A stretch of DNA of 31,415 bases from CALMEC01 sp964393105 (GTDB taxonomy: Bacteria; Actinomycetota; Thermoleophilia; Miltoncostaeales; Miltoncostaeaceae). This document shows positions 1 through 6,819 of this stretch, one piece after another; positions within the stretch are counted from its first letter, which is position 1; every line of letters starts with the position of its first letter. Location: NCBI GenBank assembly GCA_964393105.1, contig CAYMSM010000025.1, forward strand, positions 1 to 31,415, in the 5' to 3' direction. The position numbers and the translations under genes were made by a program. The notes below the pieces were generated by a model, which was not told the DNA's origin, did no database searches, and saw nothing but the letters and a program-made list of their open reading frames with translations.

Positions 1-165
1 CACGTATCCCGAGCGAAAACCGAGTCAGGCAAGGACGCAGTGTCTTGCCGCTATCGGTACCCATAACGGTGAGACCGAGGACACCGCCTGGCGAAGGTTT
101 GCAGCCGGGATACGAGGTTGTACTTGCGAGAGCGACCACTAAGTGCCACGGATAACTGACAGGAG
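1..165. other. Window edge, no gene recognised
   Basis: No open frame here has convincing coding character, and no RNA gene or clear repeat is visible. It lies downstream of the leftward hydratase-like gene. Confidence 0.4.
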
Positions 166-972
166 CTATGAGCCGCCGAACGTGGGCGGGCGTCGCTCGC
201 GCGTGGCGGCGAGGCCCTCGGCGAGATCCGATGAGCCGAACGCCCTGACCCGCCATTGCTGCGCCTTCGCCTCGGCGGCGTCGTCGTCGGCGACCGCACG
301 CAGGACGACACGCATGCCCTCGACTGCCATCGGGGCGTTGGCCGCGACGGCGGCGGCCATCCGGGTGGCCAGCGGCAGGACCTCCTCGACTCCGACCACG
401 TGGTTCACCAGACCGATGTCGAGCGCGTGCCGGGCGTCGAACGCCCTCCCCGTCAGGAAGAGCTCCCGCGCCCGCGCCAGACCGATCTCCGCAACGAATC
501 GCCGCATCCCCTCGGCTGTGTAGACCAACCCGATCCGGGCGGGGGGCATCGCAAAGCGGGTGCCCTCCCGGGCGATCCGCCAATCGCAGGCCATCGCAAG
601 CTCAAGGCCCCCTCCGATTGCATCCCCGTTGATCGCGGCGATCACCGGGAACGGCGCCTTTGTCACCGCCAGCGCAACCGCCTGGAGGCCGTGCTCGATG
701 CGCTTGACTCGCTCGATCCAATCCTTCGCCGGCTCCGCACCGAGTTCGGCCCCGCTCGAGAAGTGGCGCTCGCCGTCGCCGGTCAGGATGGCCGCGCGGG
801 CCCCTTGGGCATCGGGACCTTGCATGGCACGAACGAGCTGGTCGAGCATGCGTTCGGTCAACGCGTTCGCCCGACCCTCGTTGACGAGCCGGAGCACGAG
901 GACGTGGTCCTGAACCGTCGACTCGACCCGATCGGGCAGCGGCGGCAGAGATTCCGTCGTCACGATCGGCAT
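166..972 (-). CDS. Enoyl-CoA hydratase/isomerase family protein
   Basis: A 268-residue crotonase-fold protein, normal length for the family, expected to act on acyl-CoA thioesters in the cytoplasm. The oxyanion-hole segment HFSSGAELGA (about 70-79) and the signature GGGLELAMACD (about 120-130) are clear, with Glu124 in the place of the first catalytic glutamate of hydratases. The second glutamate is not seen: the usual P-E-I segment reads MPPARIGLV, with Ala145 there. That favours an isomerase or another crotonase activity over a classical hydratase, and the substrate cannot be told. The ATG start has only a weak ribosome site. It lies 24 bases after the histidine kinase gene in the same direction, so it may be the last gene of that operon. 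Confidence 0.85.
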   Translation of the reverse strand: MPIVTTESLPPLPDRVESTVQDHVLVLRLVNEGRANALTERMLDQLVRAMQGPDAQGARAAILTGDGERHFSSGAELGAEPAKDWIERVKRIEHGLQAVALAVTKAPFPVIAAINGDAIGGGLELAMACDWRIAREGTRFAMPPARIGLVYTAEGMRRFVAEIGLARARELFLTGRAFDARHALDIGLVNHVVGVEEVLPLATRMAAAVAANAPMAVEGMRVVLRAVADDDAAEAKAQQWRVRAFGSSDLAEGLAATRERRPPTFGGS

Positions 973-996
973 CTTGCCGGTTGCCGCGGGCGACGT

Positions 997-2070
997 CTAC
1001 GCCACGGGCAGGGTGAAAGTAATGCGCGCGCCGCCGTCGGGGCGGTTCTCGGCCCAGATGCGCCCGCCTTGGGCCTCGATCAGGCCGCGGGCGATGGCAA
1101 GCCCCAGTCCCGCCCCCGCCTGCCCGCGTGTGCGTGCCCGATCGCCGCGCCAGAAGCGTTCGAACGCCCGCTGCAGGGACTCAGGCGCGAAGCCAGACCC
1201 GGTGTCCTCGACTGCCACGACGACCTCGGCGTCTCCGCCCTCGACGCGCACGGCGACCGACCCATCGGACGGGGTGTGCCGCAGGGCGTTCGTGACGAGG
1301 TTGAACAGGACACGCGACACGCTGTCGGGAGCGCAACGCGCCGATGGCGTGCCCGGACGGATCTGCGCGCCGAGCGTGACCTTGCGCGCGGTGGCCTCGG
1401 CCTCGAGCGCGCGCAGGCACAGGTCCACAAGCCCGTCGAGCGAGGCCTCACGGATCTCGAGCGTCAGGTCGCCCGCATCGATCCGCGCGAGCTCGAACAG
1501 GTCGTCGACGAGCATTCCGAGCAAACGCGTCTGCTCGCGCAGCTCCGGCAGGTACCGCTCGGCCGGAACGAGCCCGTCCTCGATGGCCTCGATCATCGCC
1601 TGCATCGCCGCGATCGGCGTGCGCAGGTCGTGACTGGCCCACGCGACGAGCTCCCGGCGTGCGTCGAAGAGCCGCTCGATGTGCTCGGCCATCGCGTTGA
1701 ACGATCCGGAGAGCTCTGCCAGCTCCGCGGGGCCGCCGGGTGACGCGCGAGCGGTCAGGTCTCCGGCCGCAAGGGACGCCGACGCGTGACGGAGGCGCTG
1801 GATCGGAGCGCTGACCCACCGCACGACAAGGAAGGCGGCGGCGAGCGCGGCGGCGGCACCCGCGACGACCGCCGCCAGAACGGTCAGATCGTGCTCGGAC
1901 TCGAACATCACCGCGCCTGAGAGCAGCACGGCGCCCAGCGGGAGGACGACCCCCAGGATCGCCAGCCCCGCCAGCTGCCAGCGCAACGTCGGCAACCGCC
2001 GAAGTCCCAGAGCGGCAGCCACGCCGACCGTCAGCGTCAAGCCACCGACGAGCAGGGCCGAGCCGATCAC
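997..2070 (-). CDS. Sensor histidine kinase
   Basis: A 357-residue membrane histidine kinase. Hydrophobic segments lie at about 1-21, 33-54 and 62-85. A HAMP linker follows at about 86-135, then the HisKA H-box ASHDLRTPIAAM with phospho-acceptor His147. The ATPase domain has an N-box around Asn261, a G1 box DTGSGF near 289-294 and a G2 box GAGLGLAI near 319-326. Little sequence is left for an external sensor domain, so the signal may be sensed in the membrane. The GTG start overlaps the stop of the response regulator gene as GTGA, showing translational coupling to its cognate partner. The signal and regulon cannot be inferred. Confidence 0.92.
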   Translation of the reverse strand: MIGSALLVGGLTLTVGVAAALGLRRLPTLRWQLAGLAILGVVLPLGAVLLSGAVMFESEHDLTVLAAVVAGAAAALAAAFLVVRWVSAPIQRLRHASASLAAGDLTARASPGGPAELAELSGSFNAMAEHIERLFDARRELVAWASHDLRTPIAAMQAMIEAIEDGLVPAERYLPELREQTRLLGMLVDDLFELARIDAGDLTLEIREASLDGLVDLCLRALEAEATARKVTLGAQIRPGTPSARCAPDSVSRVLFNLVTNALRHTPSDGSVAVRVEGGDAEVVVAVEDTGSGFAPESLQRAFERFWRGDRARTRGQAGAGLGLAIARGLIEAQGGRIWAENRPDGGARITFTLPVA

Positions 2071-2792
2071 GGCGTGAACCTGTAGCCGACGCCCCAGACG
2101 GTCTCGAGGTGATCGGGATGGGACGGGTCGTCTTCGACCTTCTCACGCAGCCGCCGCATGTGCACCGTGACGGTGCCCGTGTCGAGCGCGGCCTCGTAGC
2201 CCCAGACCCGGGCCATCAGGTGGTCGCGACTGAATACCCGCTTGGGGTTGCTGGCGAGAAACCACAACAGGTCGAACTCACGCGCCGTCAAACGCATGGG
2301 AACGCCGTCCTTGACGGCCTCACGCGTTCCTGCGTCGATGGCCAGGCGATCGAACACCAGCCGCTCGTCGCGCGTCGGCAGGGAGCCGGTCCGCTTGAGC
2401 AGGTTGCGGGCCCGTACCGCGAGCTCGCGCGGCGAGAACGGCTTGACGACGTAGTCGTCAGCTCCGAGCTCGAGGCCCACGATGCGGTCGGTCTCCTCGC
2501 CTCGGGCGGTCAGAAGAATGACCGGGATGTCCGACTGCGCGCGGATCCATCGGCACACCTCCAGCCCATCGATTCCCGGCAGCATCACGTCCAGCACCAC
2601 CAGGTCCGGGCTGTGCCTCTGCACGAGCTGACGCGCGGCCTCTCCATCCCCGCACTCGATGACGCGGTAGCCCTCGCGTTCGAGATACCGCACGACGACC
2701 TCGCGGATGAGCGGTTCGTCGTCGACGACCAAGACGGTGCGCACGAGCGCATTCAACCCGATCTCTGCGGGGGTGACGAGAACCGTTGCCAT
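2067..2792 (-). CDS. OmpR/PhoB-family response regulator
   Basis: A 241-residue two-domain regulator. The receiver domain carries the acidic pair Asp24-Asp25, phospho-acceptor Asp68 in LVVLDVMLPG, Thr95 and Lys117 in VVKPFS. The C-terminal winged helix ends in the typical TVTVHMRRLREKVEDDP and VWGVGYRF segments. The chosen ATG adds about 16 residues before the receiver fold; a GTG at residue 17 (before RTVLVVDDE) is an alternative start. The gene is coupled to the downstream sensor kinase. Three GTTGCG-type half-sites lie just upstream and could be its own operator. Confidence 0.93.
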   Translation of the reverse strand: MATVLVTPAEIGLNALVRTVLVVDDEPLIREVVVRYLEREGYRVIECGDGEAARQLVQRHSPDLVVLDVMLPGIDGLEVCRWIRAQSDIPVILLTARGEETDRIVGLELGADDYVVKPFSPRELAVRARNLLKRTGSLPTRDERLVFDRLAIDAGTREAVKDGVPMRLTAREFDLLWFLASNPKRVFSRDHLMARVWGYEAALDTGTVTVHMRRLREKVEDDPSHPDHLETVWGVGYRFTP

Positions 2793-2814
2793 GCATGCAG
2801 GGTGGCCGACCTAG

Positions 2815-2846
2815 GTTGCGCACGTGTTCGCAACTCCTTACGCAAC
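2815..2846. promoter_or_regulatory. Putative operator with three GTTGCG half-sites
   Basis: GTTGCG at 2815-2820 faces CGCAAC at 2829-2834 as a perfect 6-base inverted repeat with an 8-base spacer. A second CGCAAC follows at 2841-2846, 12 bases on. The group lies 23-54 bases upstream of the response-regulator start. Use by the regulator itself is an inference. Confidence 0.4.
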
Positions 2847-2908
2847 GCTTAAAACAGCCAATTGGCGTCGCAGTCGACGGCCAATGGTTACATGGTGCGC
2901 GCGAGTGT

Positions 2909-2926
2909 TGTGACAGATATGACACA
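2909..2926. promoter_or_regulatory. Imperfect palindrome upstream of cupin promoter
   Basis: TGTGACAGATATGACACA pairs at 7 of 9 positions around its centre. It is centred about 47 bases before the leaderless GTG of the first cupin gene, where a TAGGAT -10 box lies at 2953-2958. The position would suit a transcription factor. It resembles a CRP-type site but is 2 bases longer than that consensus. Confidence 0.35.
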
Positions 2927-2964
2927 TTTCGCTGCCGTCACCCACGTCGAAATAGGATCGTCTC

Positions 2965-3402
2965 GTGGCATACCGCGTTCTGCTCTCCCCCGATGCCCAT
3001 TGGCGTCCGTCGAACCAGATGCGGATCGAGAACACCGACCTCGCCAAGCAGCTCGGCGCCGATACGCTCGGAGCCAGGTACTGGCGACTCCAGCCCGGGC
3101 AAGCCTCGACGAAGCATCGCCACCGCGCGCAGGTGGAGCTGTACGTCGTGCTCGAAGGGACCGGTCGCATGCGCGTTGACGACGAGGTGCTGACGCTGCC
3201 GCCGCTCTCGACGGTTCTGGTGGAGGTCGAGCACGTGCGGCAGGTCTTCAACGACACCGACCGCGAGGCGCTGTGGCTTGTCGTCGGCGCACCGCCGGAA
3301 CCGGCGAACACGCTCGAGATGACCCCGGACGACCTCGCGATTATCTACCCTGACGGACCCAAGGCGATGCCAACCGAGCTCGGAGGAGGACAGGCGCGGT
3401 GA
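2965..3402 (+). CDS. Cupin-domain protein
   Basis: A 145-residue single-domain cupin. Motif 1 fits the family pattern: H-x-H in KHRHRAQVELYVVLEG, followed by x4-Glu-x6-Gly. Motif 2 carries a histidine in VEVEHVRQVFN, so a bound metal ion is likely. The substrate is unknown; small cupins include isomerases, dioxygenases and sugar-binding proteins. The GTG start lies 6 bases after a TAGGAT -10 box, suggesting a leaderless message. Its stop overlaps the start of a second cupin gene as GTGA, so the two are probably made together and may form a hetero-oligomer. Confidence 0.8.
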   Translation: MAYRVLLSPDAHWRPSNQMRIENTDLAKQLGADTLGARYWRLQPGQASTKHRHRAQVELYVVLEGTGRMRVDDEVLTLPPLSTVLVEVEHVRQVFNDTDREALWLVVGAPPEPANTLEMTPDDLAIIYPDGPKAMPTELGGGQAR

Positions 3403-3833
3403 GTGACGACCTCAGCTTCACCCGGCTCGACCTAAGTCCGCCGGAGCGGTTTCAGACACTGCGACGCGAGCTCGGTGTTACGACGTTCGGCCTCAACCTG
3501 ATCGTGCTGACGCCCGGCCAGCGCGGGCGGATCCACGTTCACGAGCGACAGGAGGAGGTGTTCCTGGTGATCGAGGGCACGCTCACGCTCGTCACCGACG
3601 ACAGCGAGCGCGACCTCGAGCAGTGGGAGCTCGTACGAATCGCGCCGCATGTTCGACGGCAGCTCGTCAACCGCGGCCCCGGCAACGTCGCCGTGCTGGC
3701 GATGGGCTCTGCGAACCCGCATGAAGGGCGTGACGGCACCGCGTTCGCCGGATGGGACGACACCGAGGGTCGCTCACCGCCGGAGACCCCGCTCCCCGAG
3801 GACCTGCCGGCGGGCGAGCTGCGCACGGCCTGA
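3399..3833 (+). CDS. Cupin-domain protein (second of pair)
   Basis: A 144-residue cupin. Motif 1 is IHVHERQEEVFLVIEG (H-x-H-x4-E-x6-G) and motif 2 has His in RIAPHVRRQLVN, so all four usual metal ligands are present. The C-terminal tail is rich in Pro and acidic residues. The GTG start overlaps the stop of the upstream cupin, and a good ribosome site GGAGGAGG lies at 3382-3389. The two cupins differ too much in sequence to be a recent duplication. Function beyond the fold is not recognised. Confidence 0.8.
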   Translation: MSDDLSFTRLDLSPPERFQTLRRELGVTTFGLNLIVLTPGQRGRIHVHERQEEVFLVIEGTLTLVTDDSERDLEQWELVRIAPHVRRQLVNRGPGNVAVLAMGSANPHEGRDGTAFAGWDDTEGRSPPETPLPEDLPAGELRTA

Positions 3834-3970
3834 CAGCCCGGAACGCTCGGTCCTCGATGTTGTAGGTGACGAGCCCCGACCGGCAGGTCCGGACCAGCGC
3901 ACCCGCGGCGACACCCCGTTCGGCGCCGACGGCGATGGCTGCTACGAGGGCAGCCATCGCGACCACCGAT

Positions 3971-4909
3971 CTACGCGCCCAGTTGGGCCAGGTCCAAGAC
4001 CCGTGCGATGAAGTCGTCGAAGCTCATGCCCGCCGCCTCGACCGCGCGGGGCAGGGCGCTCGTATCGGTCAGACCGGGGATCGTGTTGAGCTCGAGGACC
4101 CACACCTGACCGTCCGCGTCCAGGATCGTGTCGACGCGCGCGAAGCCGCGACACCCGAGCGCCCGGTAGCAGCCCAGGGCGACGTCGATCACCGTGTCCG
4201 TGACGTCCTGGGGCAGGTCGGCCGGAGCTCGCAAGTCCGTGGCGCCTGGCGTGTAGCGCGACTCGAAGTCATAGAACTCGCGGCCCAATGGGATCGCCTC
4301 GACGACCGGCAGCGCCTGCACGTCGCCGTTGCCCACGACGCTCACAGACAGCTCGCGCCCGGAGATGTAGCGCTCCATGAGCAGGCGGTCGTCATAGGCG
4401 AGCGCGGCCATGAGCGCGGCCGGAACCTCACCGGGCTCGTGCGCAAGCCGGATGCCGAGTGCTGATCCACCGCGAGCTGGCTTGACCACGAGCGGGAGGC
4501 CGAGTCGCGCCTCGATCTCACCCAATGCATCCGCCGCGCCGAGTTCGCGGAACGCCGCCTGGCTGAATGCGTATGACGCCGGCGTGGGTATGTCGTGGGC
4601 CGTGAACAGCGCCTTTGCCACGACCTTGTCCCATGCGCGCTCACAGGCCGAGACGCCGGAGCCGGTATACGGGATGCCGAGTATCTCGAGCAACTCCTGG
4701 ACCGTGCCGTCCTCGCCGCCCTGCCCGTGCATCGCCACGAACACCGCATCCGGGCGATCGGTCCGTAGGGTGCGCACCAGATCGCGGTCCGCGTCGAGCG
4801 GCTCCACGACGTGCTCCAGGCGGCGCAACGCCGCCTCGACGTTGGCGCCGCTTCGCAAGCTGACCTCGCGCTCGAACGAACGACCACCCTTGAGTACCGC
4901 GACTTTCAC
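3971..4909 (-). CDS. ddl: D-alanine--D-alanine ligase
   Basis: A 312-residue ATP-grasp ligase that joins two D-alanines for peptidoglycan precursors in the cytoplasm. The N-terminus VKVAVLKGGRSFEREVSL is the family start with the Ser/Glu substrate motif. GQGGEDGTVQELLEILG and IPYTGSGV follow, and the C-terminal metal/ATP segment LELNTIPGLTDTS is intact. The frame stays open upstream to 5170, but that part is antisense to nothing conserved and overlaps the aminotransferase gene. The true start is the GTG at 4909, which overlaps the aminotransferase stop (GTGA) and matches the family length. Genes for the rest of the cell-wall pathway are not in the window. Confidence 0.94.
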   Translation of the reverse strand: MKVAVLKGGRSFEREVSLRSGANVEAALRRLEHVVEPLDADRDLVRTLRTDRPDAVFVAMHGQGGEDGTVQELLEILGIPYTGSGVSACERAWDKVVAKALFTAHDIPTPASYAFSQAAFRELGAADALGEIEARLGLPLVVKPARGGSALGIRLAHEPGEVPAALMAALAYDDRLLMERYISGRELSVSVVGNGDVQALPVVEAIPLGREFYDFESRYTPGATDLRAPADLPQDVTDTVIDVALGCYRALGCRGFARVDTILDADGQVWVLELNTIPGLTDTSALPRAVEAAGMSFDDFIARVLDLAQLGA

Positions 4910-6192
4910 TGGCCACTCATCCCTTCGAAGAGATCTGTCAGTTCCCGTACGACGCTGCCGATTCGGGCGATGCCCTCGCTGATCACGGGCGGCGTCATGG
5001 CCGAGTAGTTGATGCGCATGGAGTTGCGCCCCGAGCCGTCGAGGAACGCGGCCGCGCCGGGCACGAACGCGACCTTCTGCTCGTCGAGCGACTTCGCCAG
5101 CAGATCTTGCGTGTCGATGAACGACGGCAGCGTCGCCCAGACGAACAAACCGCCGCGCGGGCGCGTCCACGTCGCCGACGCCGGGAACTCCTCCTCGAGC
5201 GCGGTCAGCATCGCGTCACGCCGCTCGCGGTAGATCCGGTTGACGCGCGCGACATGCTCGCGCCAGTCATGGCGGCGCAGGTACTCCAGCACGAACCGCT
5301 GGCTGAGCGTGCCCGAGCACAGGTCCTCGCTCTGCTTGCCGTGGTTCATCTTGCGCAGCACCGGCGGGGGCGCCGCAACCCAACCCACCCGCATGCCGGG
5401 GGCCAGGATCTTGGAGAACGTCGACACGTAGATGACCCAACCGCGGCCCTCGTCCAACTCGTAGAGGGAGGGCAGGGGATCCCCGTCGAACCGGATCTGC
5501 CCGTAGGGGTTGTCTTCGAGGATCATCACCTCTCGCCGATGTGCGATCTGCACCAGCCGTTCGCGGCGTTCACCCGACAGCGTGACGCCCTTGGGGTTCT
5601 GGAAGTTCGGGATCGTGTAGATCAACTTGACCCGCTTGCCCGCAGCGGCCAACCGATCGAGTTCGGGCTCCAGCAGGTCGACCTGAAGGCCGTCGTCGTC
5701 CATCGGGATGTGGACGACCTCGGCCTGGTACGAGGTTAGGCACGGCACCGCGCCGGGGTAGGTCGGCCCTTCGGCGATCACGACGTCGCCCGGATCGACG
5801 AAGGTCCGGATCGTCAGGTCGATCCCCTGCTGGCCGCCGCTCGTGATCATGATCTGATCGGCTGTGGCGGTCGCCCGCTCGTGCGCCATGATCTCCACGA
5901 TCCGGTCGCGAAGTTCCCGCAGACCCTCCGTCGGGCCGTACTGCAGCGCGGTGGTCAGGTGCTCGCGCGCCACGGCCTGCATGACCTCCTCGAACACCTC
6001 CGCGGGGAACGACGCGGTGTCCGGGAACCCCCCCGCAAGCGAGATCACGTCGGGGCGCTCGGCCAGCGACATCAGGTCGCGCATGGCAGAGGAGCGGATG
6101 GCCGTCGCGCGCGCGGCGAAGCGCGCGTCATAGCGCTCCGCATCGGTGGGGGTTACTTGGCTATGTGTCTGGCGGGCGTGGTGTGTCGCCAC
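4906..6192 (-). CDS. PLP-dependent class I/II aminotransferase
   Basis: A 428-residue fold-type I aminotransferase of the type that lacks the MocR DNA-binding domain, similar in layout to 2-aminoadipate (LysN-like) and broad aromatic or branched-chain transaminases. The segments DVISLAGGFPD, ALQYGPTEGL, ITSGGQQGIDL, EGPTYPGA, YTIPNFQNPKG and EDNPYGQIRF are typical. The PLP lysine lies in VSTFSKILAPGMRVGW. The GTG at 6192 is chosen because AGGAG lies 6 bases before it; an ATG at 6237 is open but lacks this. A TACACT -10 box reads leftward at 6222-6227. It is coupled to ddl. It could supply an amino acid for the cell wall, but the substrate is not shown. Confidence 0.87.
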   Translation of the reverse strand: MATHHARQTHSQVTPTDAERYDARFAARATAIRSSAMRDLMSLAERPDVISLAGGFPDTASFPAEVFEEVMQAVAREHLTTALQYGPTEGLRELRDRIVEIMAHERATATADQIMITSGGQQGIDLTIRTFVDPGDVVIAEGPTYPGAVPCLTSYQAEVVHIPMDDDGLQVDLLEPELDRLAAAGKRVKLIYTIPNFQNPKGVTLSGERRERLVQIAHRREVMILEDNPYGQIRFDGDPLPSLYELDEGRGWVIYVSTFSKILAPGMRVGWVAAPPPVLRKMNHGKQSEDLCSGTLSQRFVLEYLRRHDWREHVARVNRIYRERRDAMLTALEEEFPASATWTRPRGGLFVWATLPSFIDTQDLLAKSLDEQKVAFVPGAAAFLDGSGRNSMRINYSAMTPPVISEGIARIGSVVRELTDLFEGMSGQ

Positions 6193-6345
6193 GGTGGTCT
6201 CCTGGTGCAGCGGAATCGTCGAGTGTAGAGGCATCAAGCAGCCGCCGAGAACGTTTGAGCCGCCGGAGGTGGCTCATACGCCGACGAAGCGCCATGTGCG
6301 AGGCGGCGTATGGTCCTCCCGCGCAGCGAGCCGGCAGGCCTTTGG

Positions 6346-6351
6346 TACGAT
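6346..6351 (+). promoter_or_regulatory. TACGAT -10 box for gtrA-like gene
   Basis: TACGAT lies 8 bases before an in-frame GTG at 6360, the same spacing seen at other leaderless starts in this window. No clear -35 box is visible. Confidence 0.4.
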
Positions 6352-6359
6352 CGGTGGTT

Positions 6360-6812
6360 GTGGTCGTCCATGAAGCTCCGTCCGCTCGCCGCGGTCGCTC
6401 CCGGGTGCTCGCCCTCCCCGACCTGCGGCGCACCAGCCCCGAGGACTGGGCGCAGCTCGTTCGGTTCTGCGTGGTGGGCGCGTCGGGGTATCTGGTCAAC
6501 CTCGCGGTTTTCTCGGTGTTGCTCAAGGGGCTGGGGGCCCATCATCTGCTGGCTGCCGTCGGCGCGTTCTGCGTGGCGTGGACGACGAACTTCGTGCTCA
6601 ACAAGCATTGGACATTTCGCCGTCACGGCCTGTCGACCCTCCAGCAGGGCGCGAGAAATCTCGCTGTCAGCCTGATCGGCCTGGCGCTCAACCTCGTGGT
6701 CCTGGAGATCCTCGTGCTCGCGGGGATGCCGGAGATCCCCGCACAGGCCATTGCGATCGCGGCGGTCACGCCGGTGAGCTTCCTGATCAACCGTCGTTGG
6801 TCGTTCCGGTAA
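6360..6812 (+). CDS. GtrA-family membrane protein
   Basis: A protein of about 150 residues with four membrane helices. The family pattern is clear: LVRFCVVGASGYLVNLAVF in helix 1, a conserved VAWTTNFVLNKHWTFR segment after helix 2, and a closing FLINRRWSFR. GtrA proteins are thought to move polyprenyl-phosphate-linked sugars across the membrane for glycosylation of wall polymers. The start is uncertain: the GTG at 6360 fits a leaderless message after TACGAT, and a GTG at 6405 would give a shorter 135-residue form closer to the core domain. It lies 7 bases before two membrane glycosyltransferase genes that could use its substrate. Confidence 0.85.
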   Translation: MVVHEAPSARRGRSRVLALPDLRRTSPEDWAQLVRFCVVGASGYLVNLAVFSVLLKGLGAHHLLAAVGAFCVAWTTNFVLNKHWTFRRHGLSTLQQGARNLAVSLIGLALNLVVLEILVLAGMPEIPAQAIAIAAVTPVSFLINRRWSFR

Positions 6813-6819
6813 GGGCCCG

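Noticed and set aside
256..1743. Long 495-codon rightward frame
   Set aside because: It is antisense to the crotonase-family and kinase genes, has no recognisable domain and reads as low-complexity Arg/Gly/Asp shadow sequence of high-GC DNA.
2909..2926. CRP-type operator
   Set aside because: The arms are TGTG and CACA but the spacing is 2 bases longer than TGTGA-N6-TCACA, so only a generic palindrome is reported.
4910..5170. Open extension of the ddl frame upstream to 5170
   Set aside because: It overlaps the well-supported aminotransferase gene, has no Ddl similarity, and the GTG at 4909 gives normal length with a GTGA overlap.
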